From Rotaria macrura (taxonomy: Eukaryota; Rotifera; Eurotatoria; Philodinida; Philodinidae), in the NCBI GenBank assembly GCA_900239685.1, contig OENT01000469.1:46909-110908 (forward strand): DNA of 64,000 nucleotides. Direction: 5' to 3'. The translations under genes and the position numbers were made by a program. Below, piece after piece: positions 1 through 12,743 of this stretch. The number at the start of each line of letters is the position of its first letter. Position 1 is the stretch's first letter. The notes beneath the pieces were generated by a model. That model had not been told where the DNA came from, made no database searches, and saw nothing but the letters and a program-made list of their open reading frames with translations.

Positions 1-85
1 ATATATTCTCATAAATGAAGTTTAAATAATATACATAGAAGTAAATCATTGAATAGGAAAAAAGAAGATTAAATGACGACATTTC

Positions 86-91
86 TTTATT
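86..91 (-). other. Polyadenylation signal AATAAA of the PQYG-rich gene
   Basis: TTTATT on the + strand (AATAAA on -) lies 35 nt beyond the stop codon at 126, a normal distance for a 3' end signal. Confidence 0.5.
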
Positions 92-125
92 CATTGCAAC
101 GCATTCTTATTGGTTCATTCGTTTT

Positions 126-520
126 TTACTTATAAGGATTTGGTTGTTGTTGAATATACGGTGGTGGTGCACCGCCGTAACTCGGCTGTGGTGGACCACC
201 ATAGCCTTGTTGTGGTGGATAATAATTTTCTTGATTATATGCTGGATAGCCAGGTTGTTGATTTGGAGGTGGATAACCTGGTTGTTGGTTTGGAGGTGGA
301 TAGTATGCCTGAGCACCTCCTGGATAATATTGCTGTTGAGTTTGAGGAGGTGGACCATAACCTTGTGGACCATAGACGCCTGATGCTGGTATATAACCAC
401 CTGGTTGCTGATAATAACTGAATGAAAACGAAACGAAACCAAGTCTTATATCAACTGTGTCAACAAAAGAACATACACAGTCGTTGGTCCTTGATTATTA
501 CCGGAATTCGAACTCGTCAT
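126..520 (-). CDS. Pro/Gln/Tyr/Gly-rich low-complexity protein (111 aa)
   Basis: Two exons, complement(join(126..417,477..520)). Exon 1 opens at the ATG ending at 520 and leaves at a GTATGT donor in phase 2; a 59-nt intron ends in a pyrimidine-rich TTCATTCAG acceptor; exon 2 runs to TAA at 126-128. The 111-residue product starts MTSSNSGNNQGPTTVYYQQP and then carries imperfect PPPNQQPGYP, GGYGPP and YYPPQQ repeats with almost no charged or hydrophobic residues and no cysteine. It has no signal peptide or membrane segment. The composition resembles PQ/YG-rich tails of RNA-binding or vesicle-associated proteins, but I do not recognise a family. An AATAAA lies 35 nt past the stop. A CTATAG acceptor-like site 6 nt before the ATG could be a trans-splice site. 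It is divergent from the fucosyltransferase gene. Frame and splice phases agree, so the model is fairly secure; function is unknown. Confidence 0.7.
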
Positions 521-1255
521 GTCTTTCTATAGAATGAAAAGAATAGAATTTTCAGAGCATGAAAAATGAAACTGAAAAAATTAAATCAAATATAATTACA
601 CAGCATTTGCCTAAAGAAAAACAGAAAAAAATATTGTGGTAAAGTATTTTGAGATTCTAGAAAACATACAGCAACAGATGGCGGCTAAAGGAACACAGAG
701 ACAGCAAAGAAGATCATCACAACCATCATCTAGACACATGATTGAAATCTTCAACAAAAACAAAATAATCAAATAAGAGAACTTATCTAAATTAAATTAA
801 TTATTCAAAATGAAATTGATTATAAAATAATAAATCAAAGTAGTCATACATAACGGATCAATGGTTGCACTTTAATGGGAATGGCTTGCTTCGTTATCTA
901 TTTTAAACAGCTAACGATAGAGAACGCTACTCGTCGAACTATAGTTTGGTTAAGTTTGATTTCTTTCGTTCATTCACTCACATACTTGTTTAACAAATTT
1001 GTAAATGTAAGGAAAAAACACGATTTACACTGCATATAGAATAGAAAATATTCTTTTCTCATTAATGGTTATTCATTGAACTGAGGTTATATGAACTTAA
1101 TTTAGATTTTATATGGACATCATAAAGGCCAAAAAATGTGATAATACTTCTAAAAGCATCTGCTGTAATTCTCAAGAATACTATGCACAGAAAAATTTTC
1201 ACTTGTCTATCTTGTTCTCCTACCGAATCATGTCTTTCGTTGATTTGAATTAGTG
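521..1255. promoter_or_regulatory. Intergenic region between two divergent genes
   Basis: 735 bp separate the two divergent start codons and must hold both promoters. The stretch is AT-rich; no clear TATA box, conserved operator or ORF was recognised. Confidence 0.4.
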
Positions 1256-3038
1256 ATGATGAAATTTTTTATTCGTCGGTACAGTGTTTTTTTTTTGCAT
1301 TAATATAATGAGTTTTACATTGTTTTTTTTGTGTCAAATATAATTTGCAGTTTTAAAACACTCATCTATGTCTTACTATTGCTATTGATTTTTTTCTTTT
1401 TTTATCGATTGGTAAGTACGTCAAAGAAAATGATACACATCATAGGATATAATGTCTTGATCATTATTTTAAGAGATATATCGATGATGATGGTACTCCT
1501 ATTGGTACTGAATATATAACAGAAATTCGTAAACGTCCTGATGTTTCCCTATTGAATAATTGTAAGTTTTCTGAACTGTGTTCCTTTCTTCAATTCATTC
1601 TATTTGATTAGATATTGAAACTAAAGAAGAGAATTATTTTGCCACTCAAAATTTAAGTGTACCTGTTCTTGTATGGTGGACACCATTTACGTATGACACA
1701 GGTTCCTATATTCGATGTGGCAATCAAGCACGATGTTTTATATCAAATATAAGAAAGTATCGTGATCATAAACAATTTTCTGCATTTCTCTTCTATGGAA
1801 CTGATTTTCATCTATATGATTTACCATTACCACGTTATGAACATGAACATTGGTCATTACTTCATGAAGAATCACCGAAAAATAATTTTGTGTTTTCCTA
1901 TGAATCTATTATGAATATGTTTAATCACACGGCTACATTTAAACGTCATTCTGATTTACCATTAACAACTCAATGGCTAGCATCTATAGATGATATATTA
2001 GATCAAACATATGTTATTGATGTTCAAGAAAAAACACAATTACAAAAGAATGAAAACCTAGCACCCATTATTTATATTCAATCTGATTGTAATACACCGT
2101 CGGATCGAGATTTATACATCAAAGAATTAATGAATCACATTCAAATTGATTCATATGGAGAATGTTTACATAATAAAGATTTACCAGAACAGTATGTATT
2201 GCTACAGAATACGAATGTTTTTTTTTTAAATAAAACTTCAATTCGTTTCTTTTCTATATATCGTAGTTTGAGAGTTCCAGTTGATACGATGCAACATGAC
2301 GAGCTTTTAACTCTTGTTGGTAAATATAAATTTGCATTGGCGTTTGAAAATGCTATCTGTACTGATTATATAACTGAAAAATTTTGGCGTCCATTGAAAA
2401 CTGGAACCGTACCAATCGTCTATGGATCAGATAGCTTTCAAGTAGAATATATTTACATAGATTATATGTGAACGAAACATTCGATAGACAATCATACATG
2501 TTTTTCTTTCGAATAGGACTTTCTTCCTGATAATCATTCAGCAATATCCATTTCCGATTTTGCTACACCTGCAGATTTAGCTCGTTACATTCATGAATTA
2601 AATAACAATGATACTTTATATGATACCTATCGTTATTTTAAATTAAATCGTTTAATATTAAATGATACACTTCTTGTTCGAACTATGTCTGAACGTACAT
2701 GGGGTATTAATAATGATCGTGTTCGAGGTAATTTCATAAGTAAATTTGAATGTCTCGTATGTGAACGTGTACATGAAACTCGACAAGATCCAACAAAAAC
2801 ATATCACGCTCGATTCGATCATTACGGATGTCCACCACCGACAACATTTGATAAACATGGTCAAAAATTAGAACGTACAGGAAATTGGTATCGAAACTTT
2901 GTATTTACTCGTTGTCAATTGGAAGTATTTCATGAATTGATCGAACAAAAAAATTATAGTTTTACAGAACACGATTTATATCGAGCAGCATCGAAACGAT
3001 TTTCACCATCGTTTCAAAGAAATGAATTTTTACGATAA
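1256..3038 (+). CDS. FUT10/FUT11-like: FUT10/FUT11-like fucosyltransferase (GT10), 507 aa
   Basis: Five exons: 1256-1278, 1351-1411, 1474-1561, 1612-2441, 2517-3038 (507 codons plus TAA). Topology is that of a type II Golgi/ER enzyme: a short basic tail (MMKFFIRR), a membrane anchor at about residues 9-28 rich in Leu and Phe, then a lumenal catalytic region. The GT10 signature AFENAICTDYITEKFWRPLK lies at about 301-320, followed by GTVPIVYGS, where the GDP-fucose site is known to be. The C-terminal part has WGINN, FECLVC and a Cys-Pro-Pro-Pro segment, which match FUT10/FUT11 rather than the Lewis-type enzymes. GT10 enzymes transfer fucose from GDP-fucose; vertebrate FUT10/11 have recently been assigned as protein O-fucosyltransferases (POFUT3/4) acting on EMI domains, so acceptor specificity here is inferred. 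The short first exon is chosen because its phase-2 donor (CG|gtacag) joins in frame to the anchor exon. Introns are 50-75 nt. Confidence 0.88.
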
Positions 3039-3785
3039 TTCATCATTTGTTTTTGCATCTCTTTCGTTTGTTTCTAGTTTAATTAATAAAAACAAGACTG
3101 ATTGATATATTTATGATTTAAAGATTGATTCTTTGGAATTTGAAAAACAATCTTGAAGTCTTTTTGCTAACAAATTTAATTTTCAATAAAATCGAAACGC
3201 CAACCTCATCCATATGTGACGCATACAAGCAGATAAATCTGACTTTATTTCTCTGTTTCAATAACTAACCCTATGTGTGACTTTCTATCGGATCAAACAT
3301 GAGACATGAAGGCTGTCGGCTTCACTATTTGTCGTGTACTATGTAAATGACAACCAAGCAGTTGGTTGGTTTGGAAGTAACCAAAAGTTACATTGATCTT
3401 TTCGTTCATCTATTATTTAGCAATCTGTTTCAGCAAGGGATGAAAGTTATTTAAAAAAGTCGATCGATAGTTATACGTAACATCACATCGGTACTTTTAC
3501 TGTCAACTACTGCCATCTCGATTCCTGTTTAAAGTCAAGATTTGAAACACCAATGACACGATGTAGAACGCAAGCAAGGAGGAAATGACAACAACGTTGC
3601 GTTGGACGGTCTTTGAATGACGATGGCGATGTGGGTGTGTTTGTGAGAGTATCTTTGCTTAACCTAGTCAATGTATGATGAAATGAACGCAAGACTACGT
3701 AGAGCATTGCATGATCTTTTTTCTTCTCATTTATTCTTGTAGATTCAACGTAAAAATCTTCATTTCTACTCATAATTGATCGAAC
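3039..3785. other. Intergenic region FUT-CARS1
   Basis: 747 bp holding the 3' flank of the fucosyltransferase and the presumed promoter of CARS1. No further gene, repeat or motif was recognised; short ORFs inside have no coding character. Confidence 0.4.
3085..3090 (+). other. Polyadenylation signal AATAAA of the fucosyltransferase gene
   Basis: AATAAA 47 nt after the fucosyltransferase stop codon. Confidence 0.5.
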
Positions 3786-6700
3786 ATGAGCTTAACAACC
3801 CAACAAAAACCATCATCTTCATTGTGGAAATGTCCAGAAATGAAATCAGATGTCAAACTCCGACTCCACAACAGCTTTACCAAGAAAAAAGTATTTTGTT
3901 GACTAGATGATTTTCTCAAGCCATTCAACTGATGTTCATTTTCAGGAAGTCTTTATACCAATCAATGGTAATGAAGTGCGATGGTATAGTTGTGGACCAA
4001 CCGTTTATGATACATCTCATATGGGACATGCTCGGTAATTCAATAAGAATGAGATACAATGTATTTTTATCGATATTTTGTTTCGTTTTAAGATCGTACA
4101 TATCCTTTGATATTCTTCGTCGTGTCATGGCTGATTATTTTGGCTATGAAGTTCTCTATTGTATGAATGTAACTGATATTGACGATAAAGTAAATATTCT
4201 TTTGTATGTGAACTATGAACATATTTCAATTGATTATTTATTTCAAGATTATTAAACGAGCACGTGAAAGACATCTCATCAAAACCTACATCAATGATAG
4301 TTCGATAACGATTGAAAAAGTTCTCGAAGATTGTCAACTCGCATTAAAAGTAAGTTTTTTGAAATGAAAATTTACGTTGAATATTTTGTTTTTCTTTCTC
4401 TATGCAACACGAATAGTTAGATAATAGTAGCTTGATCAAGAGAAATACGTGTAGATTGTCAAGAATTTTATTTCATTTAAAATTGAAAGCAAAATAATAA
4501 AATCGAAAAATTCATTTGCTTGCCATACACTTTCTTTAACGAAGAACAAAAATTTTCTGCTGTAATTTTACGATATCGATAGATAACTTAGGATGGTAGA
4601 ACTTGAAAATAAAATCTGTTTCGTATTTTTAGCATGTAAAAGATGTTCGTGCACGTGAAACCGATAAAGATAAACAAGGAATGTATGAAAAACAAATTGC
4701 TTCAGTGGAAAAATCTCTTCAAGATGCTGAAACATTATCTGATATAGAAGCAAAACGAAAGGTAAATTGATGCATTGTAATAGAATGATTCAATCAGAAG
4801 TTGATTGTCTTTTTAGAAACTATTGGACGATTGTCACGATATACTATCAATGTATTTAGATTTCAATCATTCTCATACGGAAAATCCGTTAGATAACGAA
4901 GTGTTTCTTGCACTCGCTCGTCATTATGAGTCAGAATTTCATAATGATATGGTACGTTTAAATATCTTACCTCCACATGTGTTAACACGTGTTAGCGAAT
5001 ATGTACCGGAAATAATAACATTTATTGAGAAAATTATCGAAAATGGTTATGCATATGAATCGAATTCGTCGGTTTATTTCGATACAATCAAATTTCATCG
5101 GCAACATTCATATGCTAAATTAGAACCCGATCGTATGGGGGATCTAGCAGCATTAAGTGAAGGTGAAGGTGCATTAACAACATCGTCAAGTTCAAGCAAA
5201 GAGAAGAAAAATGAATGTGATTTTGTTCTATGGAAGAAAAGCAAAGTAGGTGAACCTGTTTGGCAATCACCTTGGGGTCTAGGTCGACCAGGTTGGCACA
5301 TTGAATGTAGTGTAATGGCTAGTACAATATTAGGTAAGAATTTATTTTCGGAATTAATATTTGTTGAAAAGATGATCATTCAACGAAGAAGAGGGAATGC
5401 TAATCAAAGACGTCGGCATCGGAGAACTTGTTTTTCTCTTGCCGAATTCAAACGATACGACGAATTTTCGTATGAATTTGATCTAAGACATCATTTCATA
5501 TGTTTTGTTGATTAGTTGAATAAAGCGTAAATCCATTGTGATATGATCGACTCTAATAGCAGACAATTTTTCAATCGGTTGTCAAGTCTTCGATCATATT
5601 CATCGATCGATACTTTTCAAAAAGTGGGAATTTCCCTACATAAATTTTTGCATATATTAGATGACTACAATAAAAATCAACCTGTCATCGAATCGAATAT
5701 TGAGAAATACAGATTGTGATCTGTCCTATGAAAGTTAGCTCAGAGAATAAGTCATCGATTAGATAATTGTCTTGGATTAAAATTGCAATGATCGTATCAA
5801 AATTAACAGTGTTATTCGAACGAAACACATAATATCATCGAAACACTAGGGAGATGAAATTCAAAAGGTGTGGTTCCATCAAGCTAATCTATCAGAATCA
5901 GCGTAAATGCTTTGTAAAGATAAGAAGTCAGCATGTATTAATTCTAATGCTGATCTAGAACTTCAAGACCAAAGAAAACAACCATCAACTATCATTGAGG
6001 GAATCTTTTAATTTGAGTTGTTTATTATATACTATTCCAGAAAAAATATCTGCTATCACTTCACACACTGAGAAACCATGGGATGGATTTCAACAACATT
6101 TTCTTGATTTTCCTACCAATTGTATAGTTCAGTTTAAAGTTCGAAGCTCTTTTATTGAACATCTACGTACTAACAATCTTAATGAAAGGAATAATATAGT
6201 TGTCTGAAATTTTGAGAATATTTTCAAAATACATGAGACACTTATCAAGAAGGCAAACTTTCAGGTCATAATTTCACTCTTCAACTTTTCAGTAAGTGTC
6301 TAAGAGACTTGAAACGAAAAGCTTTAAGCAAATCTTGCGTTTCTTTGCAAGATTTTTCTCGAAGTTTAGTATGACAGCAAATGTTTGGAGTAAATCGAAA
6401 TAGCTGATGACAACTCGCAGTAACAAAACTGTCGTTTATGTGATAAATGAATAGTGTGGGTTGTTCTAACCCCTTTTCTGATGTCCTTTCTGAAACTGAA
6501 ATTTCAACGTAATTTTGATATAGTGTAAAACGAGAATACGTTTATTCTCCTACATTTCGACTCATAAAACTTTGTGTAAAGTCACACGCTCTCTATCTAA
6601 ATATATCATGTTTGATCTTGTTTGTTCTATGCGATTAGAATACTGAGTCTGAAACATGCATGTCTGTATTTGTGATGAATGAAAATGAATTCTTTGCTTT

Positions 6701-7945
6701 TAGGTTCACAATTCGATATACATACTGGTGGTATTGACTTAAAATTTCCTCATCATGACAATGAAATAGCTCAATCCGAAGCATACTACGATAGTGACAC
6801 ATGGGTCAATTACTTTCTTCATAGCGGTCATTTAACAATCGCTGGTTGTAAAATGTCAAAGTCATTGAAGAATTTTGTAACAATACAACAGGCACTTGAA
6901 AAATATTCATCGAGACAAATCCGTCTATTGTTCTTACTACATTCATGGTCATCTACATTAGATTATAGTGATCATGGTATGGAAAAGGCTGTAATGTATG
7001 AAAAAATGCTCAACGAATTTTTTCTTAATATCAAAACTCGTCTACGTTCAATGAAACAATTAAATCATTCGAATGCTTATACGAAATTCGATGATCATGA
7101 TATCAAATTGAATGAAAACTATTCAGAAACGAAAAAACAAATTCATTTAGCACTATGCGATTCTATTGACACACCAACAGTCATGGAAAACATACGTCAA
7201 TTAATTTCAACAACAAACATTTATATGAATAGAACGAATGCGGTTATTAATTGTCTTCTTCTACGAAATATTACCGTATATATAACACGTCTAATGAATA
7301 TCTTTGGCTTAAATTCATCTATATCAACAACTGATGACATTGGATTTACTCAAGCAACTGAACAACAAGCGTCAGCAATTAATGTCGAGAATATTGCAAT
7401 GCCTTATGTCGAACAATTTGCATTGTTTCGTGATGCTGTACGAACACAAGCGATTACAGTTAAGAACAAAGAAATTCTTACATTATGTGATCATGTAAGA
7501 AATGAAATTTTACCTGAACTAGGTGTTCGACTTGAAGATCAAGGTATACAATTGAATATTATCTTTCATCAATGATTTACTTATTCATTATTTATTTGTT
7601 TGTTTGTTTTTGTAGCTGGTACAAATAAGGCAATAATAAAATTCTGTGATCCAGAAGTATTGCGACGTGAACGTGAACAAGCATTATTAATTGAAAAAAG
7701 TAAACAAGAAGAAAAAGAACGAAGAAAATTAGAACAACAATTAGCGAAAGAAGCGAAAGAAGCCAAGAAAAAAGCTAGTAAAGAGAAAAAGGTACGAAAT
7801 ATGAGCAGTTCACAATTTCTAGGATACTATTTCATTGGCTGTTTTTACCTGCTTCTAGAATACTGACTCGAAAAATTCATCTCAACCAATTACTACCGAG
7901 AATGGTACCGATGGAGCAACATCCATGCCATCTGGTGACTCTTAA
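3786..7945 (+). CDS. CARS1: Cysteinyl-tRNA synthetase, cytosolic type (713 aa)
   Basis: Nine exons: 3786-3890, 3946-4034, 4093-4189, 4248-4349, 4633-4761, 4817-5333, 6704-7543, 7616-7791, 7859-7945. The enzyme activates cysteine with ATP and charges tRNA-Cys for translation. The class I HIGH signature appears as SHMGHAR (HMGH at 60-63) and the second signature KMSKS is exact (396-400). The zinc ligands known from the bacterial enzyme are all present: Cys51 (YSCGPTVYD), Cys338 (WHIEC), His363 and Glu367 (FPHHDNE). Exons 4 and 5 encode the eukaryotic insertion in the catalytic domain, and exon 8 encodes the lysine/glutamate-rich helical extension typical of metazoan cytosolic CARS1 (human about 750 aa). 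No mitochondrial targeting peptide is evident. The tail is short and Ser/Thr-rich (NTDSKNSS...SGDS). Intron 6 is 1370 bp, far longer than the others (54-283 nt). All junctions are GT-AG and in phase. Confidence 0.95.
5334..6703. other. Unusually long CARS1 intron 6
   Basis: 1370 bp between the exon ending in the WHIEC zinc site and the exon starting [10 protein letters not shown] 70-codon ORF at 5995-6207 (+) inside it has no recognisable similarity. The extra length suggests an old insertion, but I found no terminal repeats or duplicated target site. Confidence 0.5.
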
Positions 7946-8612
7946 TGTTCATGTTGCGTTGTTTTTGTGCTTTTAATTGATTTTTAATCATATTCATTGT
8001 TTTTTTTTGTTACAGTAAGGGCTATTTAATCTTCGTTTATTTATTATTCTCTATTTTTGTTATGCCAACAATGATTTTGGGCAATGAAGATCAGAGGATG
8101 TGTTATGTCGGCGCACTTTTTCTGTCTGTAGTAACATTAAACATCGAACACACAAAAAAATATACAAGATGCTAGAATCATTTTATTTTATTTTCATTTC
8201 TCTAACATCGACAAATAATGAAAGACAAGAAAAAGATATTTGTGACTATCGAATCAATCAGCATTAAAGTAACAGATGCTATAATAAATAAAAATAATCT
8301 GGTACAAAAATAGAATCAATGCTAGAAAATAAAATGGTGTCAATATCAATGCGTAAAGAGACAATTCCCATTTAGAATCACATGTGTAGACCTATATCTT
8401 CCGCATATTAGTCTCAATGAACAAGTGTGAGTGTAGCTTATCTTAACCCACTGGTAGATCAATGAACAAGAGTCGACGTAGAGAAGCAACAGAGATAGTG
8501 ATGAAAGGTACCACCAGTACCTAATAGCAAGTTAATGGAAATGAAATGATAGTGACTGTTGTGGGTGGTTGGCATGCTACCGAAAAGTATCATTTTTTCT
8601 GACGCATACTAG

Positions 8613-8635
8613 GCGAGGTGTTTTGAACACCTCGC
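8613..8635. repeat. Perfect 10-bp hairpin
   Basis: GCGAGGTGTT, TTG loop, AACACCTCGC: a perfect GC-rich stem in AT-rich intergenic DNA 670 bp after CARS1. Function unknown; it may be part of a decayed repeat. Confidence 0.6.
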
Positions 8636-9069
8636 GGAGCTCTGCCAAAAATCCAGTTCACTGTCTATTACATGTACTTTTTACAAGGCAATATCGAACA
8701 GATGAAATGATGAAAAAAGGAGCGAAACGAGTAAACATCTTGTTTTCCAACCAAATGATTGCAGTAGAAAAAAAGATAGATGATAATAATAATTGACCAT
8801 TAGCAGTCAATACGTTGGCATATGACTATTTTTTATGCTTCTTCCAAACTCGACAGTTAAAATACCAAAACACTACTTATTCATGGTAATATATACACTC
8901 AAAGGCGACTAACAAATTTTTCAATAACAGATGACTATCATACTTGAAAATAATTATCTCCATCAGAGACTCTGCCAATGATCAAAATAAATCAAATGCG
9001 AGCGTAATCTTTATTAGACATCATTTCTTCTATTTTACATTGGCGAAACATTCGTTCAATCCGTACAAG

Positions 9070-9075
9070 TTTATT
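9070..9075 (-). other. Polyadenylation signal AATAAA for the 75-aa gene
   Basis: TTTATT on + (AATAAA on -) 37 nt beyond the stop codon at 9112-9114; supports the minus-strand gene model. Confidence 0.5.
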
Positions 9076-9111
9076 AACATTTAATGAAAAAGAACCAAAC
9101 TAAATCATAAG

Positions 9112-10600
9112 TTAATCCTTGTGCTGTTTTCGCATGAAATTTGCTGCTTTACCCATTATTTCAGATAGATGACTCCATGGATCTTGAAAAAAAATAAAAT
9201 TTAATCAGCTAGAAATTACATGCGAATATTTAAGAAAAAAAATAATCGAATGTGAAAGACTTATAGATATTCATTGTGAGTAAAATACACTTATGAAATT
9301 CTAATCGCTTTTACGAGAAAATCGTTTGAAAAACCATTCATATTGGGATCAATTTTTTCTTATTGTATACAGTGGGAATTGTGTTTCAATTTATAATTAA
9401 ACATAATTCTATACGTACTAAGTTTCTTCACAAGACATCCAACTACGAAGTAACATCGAAAAATAATCAACCAGCTGATATTATATTCACGTTTTAAACA
9501 AGTTTCCCTGCTCACCCATATGGATTACTAGAGAATGAGACTTTTCCGTGGAGAACGATAGTTCAGCTCACACTATTTCATCTCATTCATTTGATTTTCA
9601 CCGAAAAAAAAATCTTTTTCATGTACTTTTATCACACGTAATCTTGCAGAACTTCTCATTGACCAACAAATGTCTTTTCAACTATGGATTCACCTCCATG
9701 ATATCAGTATTTGTCAAAACTAATATTTTCTTTCATTTCTATAAAGTCGAGTTGCTTCATCAAGTCAGTTATTTTATATCTAATTCAATCAGCTTCTAGA
9801 CATCCGACACACACACAAACAAAGCATATGTTCGTAATTACAGATGAGCATAACTTATCAATATCCTTCGTATGATGAAGATCCAAACCATTTTTACAAG
9901 ATATATACGATCCGACCGTCCAGGTTGAACGATTTTTATCCTTGAATTCAATCGCACTACATTGGATTCGATTTCATACACTCATAGATATCTTAACGAT
10001 TAAATAAACTAGAAAAAGTCATTTACCATATTTGATGATTGTTCTAGTACTTAAGAAACTACGAAGGATGGCTACTATAGACATACACTACATGTACATG
10101 TTGTCATGGCGTCGGCTCTACTCCATGATGAAAGAATCTTTACAGATTAACATCACATCGGTTTTAATTTTACTTAGTTAGATCAAGCAACCTGTTATTC
10201 TCAATCACGCTGAATGCCTTATAGCATCATTGACAAAACCGTTTTCTTGCATGAAATTAGAAATTTCAGTCTATGAAATAGCAAGGACAAGGATCGAGAT
10301 AAGCTTTTCGTTCGTTGTGAAAATAAGTGAGGTACGTGCTGATGAATGCCCTAGTATGATTTTTCATAATTTGAAATTCTTTAAAGAACTATCTATACAT
10401 TTTTGATTAAGTTCTGAAGCTTTAAATCCATGAGAATTCTTACCATAACTGAAGTGCTCCGTTGCTGCATGATGGCAATTTGAGCAAGTCAGGATATTTT
10501 CATGATTCTCTACGAGGAAAAGAGGAGATTTCAAGAGTATGGCGCTCTGAATGTGGCATTTCTGATGTTGTTCTTTGCATTTGTAACAATATGTATCCAT
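9112..10600 (-). CDS. Small Cys/His-rich (putative zinc-binding) protein, 75 aa
   Basis: Two exons, complement(join(9112..9182,10444..10600)). Exon 1 encodes MDTYCYKCKEQHQKCHIQ... with C-x2-C-x6-C-H near the N terminus and C-x2-C-H-H-x4-H near residues 39-48, and stops at a GTAAGA donor in phase 1. After a 1261-bp intron, a TTTTTTTCAAG acceptor starts exon 2 in the matching phase and gives DPWSHLSEIMGKAANFMRKQ followed by HKD and stop. The spaced Cys/His pairs suggest one or two small zinc sites; the CHHxxxxH part is loosely like Churchill-type fingers, but I do not recognise the family. Supporting points are matched phases, both consensus splice sites and an AATAAA downstream. A missing small middle exon cannot be excluded. 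It is convergent with CARS1. Confidence 0.6.
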
Positions 10601-12253
10601 TTTGAAAAGTTGAGCAATTTTAAAATTCCTTTTCTAGAAAAAATTACAATCTAATAAGAAATCAGCAATTCTCAAAATTATTTCATGTTAAATCGTAAAC
10701 GAAAATCAAGAGAATTCCGTTCGTTGCTATTTGGTTGGGAGAATAATAAAATTCGTTCAATGAAAAGAATCGACATACTACTAATTCTCATTCACGTGAG
10801 AGTGTTTACTTGATATCTGATTTATCGAATTCTTACTAAGAAACATGAAATATTATCTCTTCAGTCCACCTTTTTTTTCGAACGTTGATGATAAAGAATG
10901 ACGTGGATTTCGTATAAAGAAAGACAACAATAATATCAAGGAATATCTTAGATGGAGACGAACGGCTATGAAACGCGTTCGTGACATGGAAAGTGAACAC
11001 TTGGCAGTTAAGTAGTTCCGCGCATCACTATGACTTTTTGAAATCTGAAATAGAGTCTGGTCGAGTATCATTTTCACAAAAAATATACAGGTTGATACTC
11101 TGGTTTTTGAAGGAAAGTATCACAAAGTGTCCAAGGTGTAGATGAAACTATTTCACAAAATAAAATTATTTATTTTAAGAAGATAATGTACATCGATTAA
11201 AAACGTTACGTATATAAGATTCGTCTACAATGACAACGAAAGTAACAAATTTCAAATCTATAGAAACGTTTAACGAATGATGCGATCAGTCTGAAGATTT
11301 TGAACGTAAAGTACCTGTTCACTAATAAACAACTAAAGAGTTAGAACTTCGAAGTTCTAATACAATGAAAAGGACATCGTGTCAAAAAACTTGAATAATT
11401 ATCCATCACTTGACACTGTTGTCTAGAACAAAGTGTAAAACGGAGTATCAAACTCATATGAGAAGGATCTTAGATACTTTTTTTATCATTGTGGATCCTT
11501 ACTTTTAGAAACACTGATCATTGTATGAGTTGATCACAGAGGTTTTCATATATATTGTCCCAGGTGATTGAATTCGACACTGGATCTGGTCAGATGTGAT
11601 CAACCGACGAAATCTCATCGAAATCCTAGTTGAGGAATGAGTAAAGGATCTGACGAGAAAATAGGGGTTTATTATTTGTGTTCCCATTAGTACCTGATGA
11701 CGTCATAAGAGGTCTGTCAGAAATCTATGACTGTCTTTTTTTGTTTTGCTGATAACGTTACCCGGTGCCTAGAATAAGGCCAGTCGTTACAATGAACAGT
11801 CAACCATGAGAACACAGACAAAGAAAAATCCAATAAAGGAAATAAGAGAAAAAGAAAAGAAAATAATAAAAGAAAAAGGTAAAAATTAGAACAAAAAACA
11901 CACAAATAATAATATAATCTAACGATGCTACAAAAACCAATACGCACAATGTAAACGAAAGGATAATGTTACCACATACACCGAACTACATGCGGAAAGA
12001 GCATTACACAGGGTTATTTCAAAAGGATTCGGGGAATTCCTTCAATAGCTCGATATCATCAATTGAGAACTGAATAATCGTGTCCACCAGATGATTTTCA
12101 TCGTGCCAGAATAAACATTTTTCCAAAACTGTTACATGGTTAATGTAACGTGCATTCCTCCGAAGTCCGAGCACCTTCAGAGAGCCTTCTAGCCATTCAT
12201 TCCTATGTGTGTTAAGGATCAGTTGCTCGGTAAGTAATTCTCCATCTTAAGAG
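10601..12253. other. Gene-free AT-rich stretch
   Basis: No ORF with coding character and no repeat structure recognised; contains the presumed promoter of the minus-strand 75-aa gene and runs to the target-site duplication of the transposon starting at 12262. Confidence 0.4.
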
Positions 12254-12743
12254 GCACCTAGCAGAGGTGGGGGCATCGATTTTTGACTCCCCGCGGGTCC
12301 CAACCCGCTGCGCTTTGCAACCCCCCTCGCCGATCCCCGTAAGCAGTTTTTCTAAACGTCCCCCTCCCCGCTCGTGCCCCGTCCTACCTTTGCACTGCCT
12401 CGCCCGCGCCCCGTAGAGGCGTACTTCTCGGGGGGCCCACCCACTCCGCACCCGTAAAACCCTCAGAAATGCTTCTTCATTCTTTATTTTATTTTCAGTG
12501 ACTTTTCCTTCACAAGTGATGATCTTATTAGAAAAAAGTCCGAGGTCAAGTTTTTTACTATTACACTTCAGCTATTTTCATCTTTGACCACGGGAAGAAC
12601 AAATTGTTTTCAATATTGCAATGGTTTCTCATGAGTGACTTTATGATATTCGACAAGTACATATTTCTCTGATTTTTCTTTAAAAAGCATCTTGGTATTG
12701 AATTGATTGTATATGATAGTACTCTATGAACATTGATCAAGAG

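Larger units (their letters stand above)
7946..9111. other. Intergenic region between convergent genes
   Basis: Contains the 3' flanks of CARS1 (+) and of the 75-aa gene (-). Apart from the hairpin at 8613-8635 and AT-rich simple sequence, nothing was recognised. Confidence 0.4.

Noticed and set aside
1331..1519. Continuous ORF starting at GTG near 1331 and reading through 1519
   Set aside because: It reads through an intron (1412-1473). The spliced model with an ATG at 1256 keeps the anchor and joins the catalytic exons in phase.
5995..6207. 70-codon ORF in CARS1 intron 6
   Set aside because: No recognisable domain and the intron joins two catalytic exons in phase; treated as non-coding.
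12212..12451. 79-codon Arg/Gly-rich minus-strand ORF
   Set aside because: Lies in the GC-rich terminus of the hAT-type element; length is explained by lack of stop codons in GC-rich DNA.
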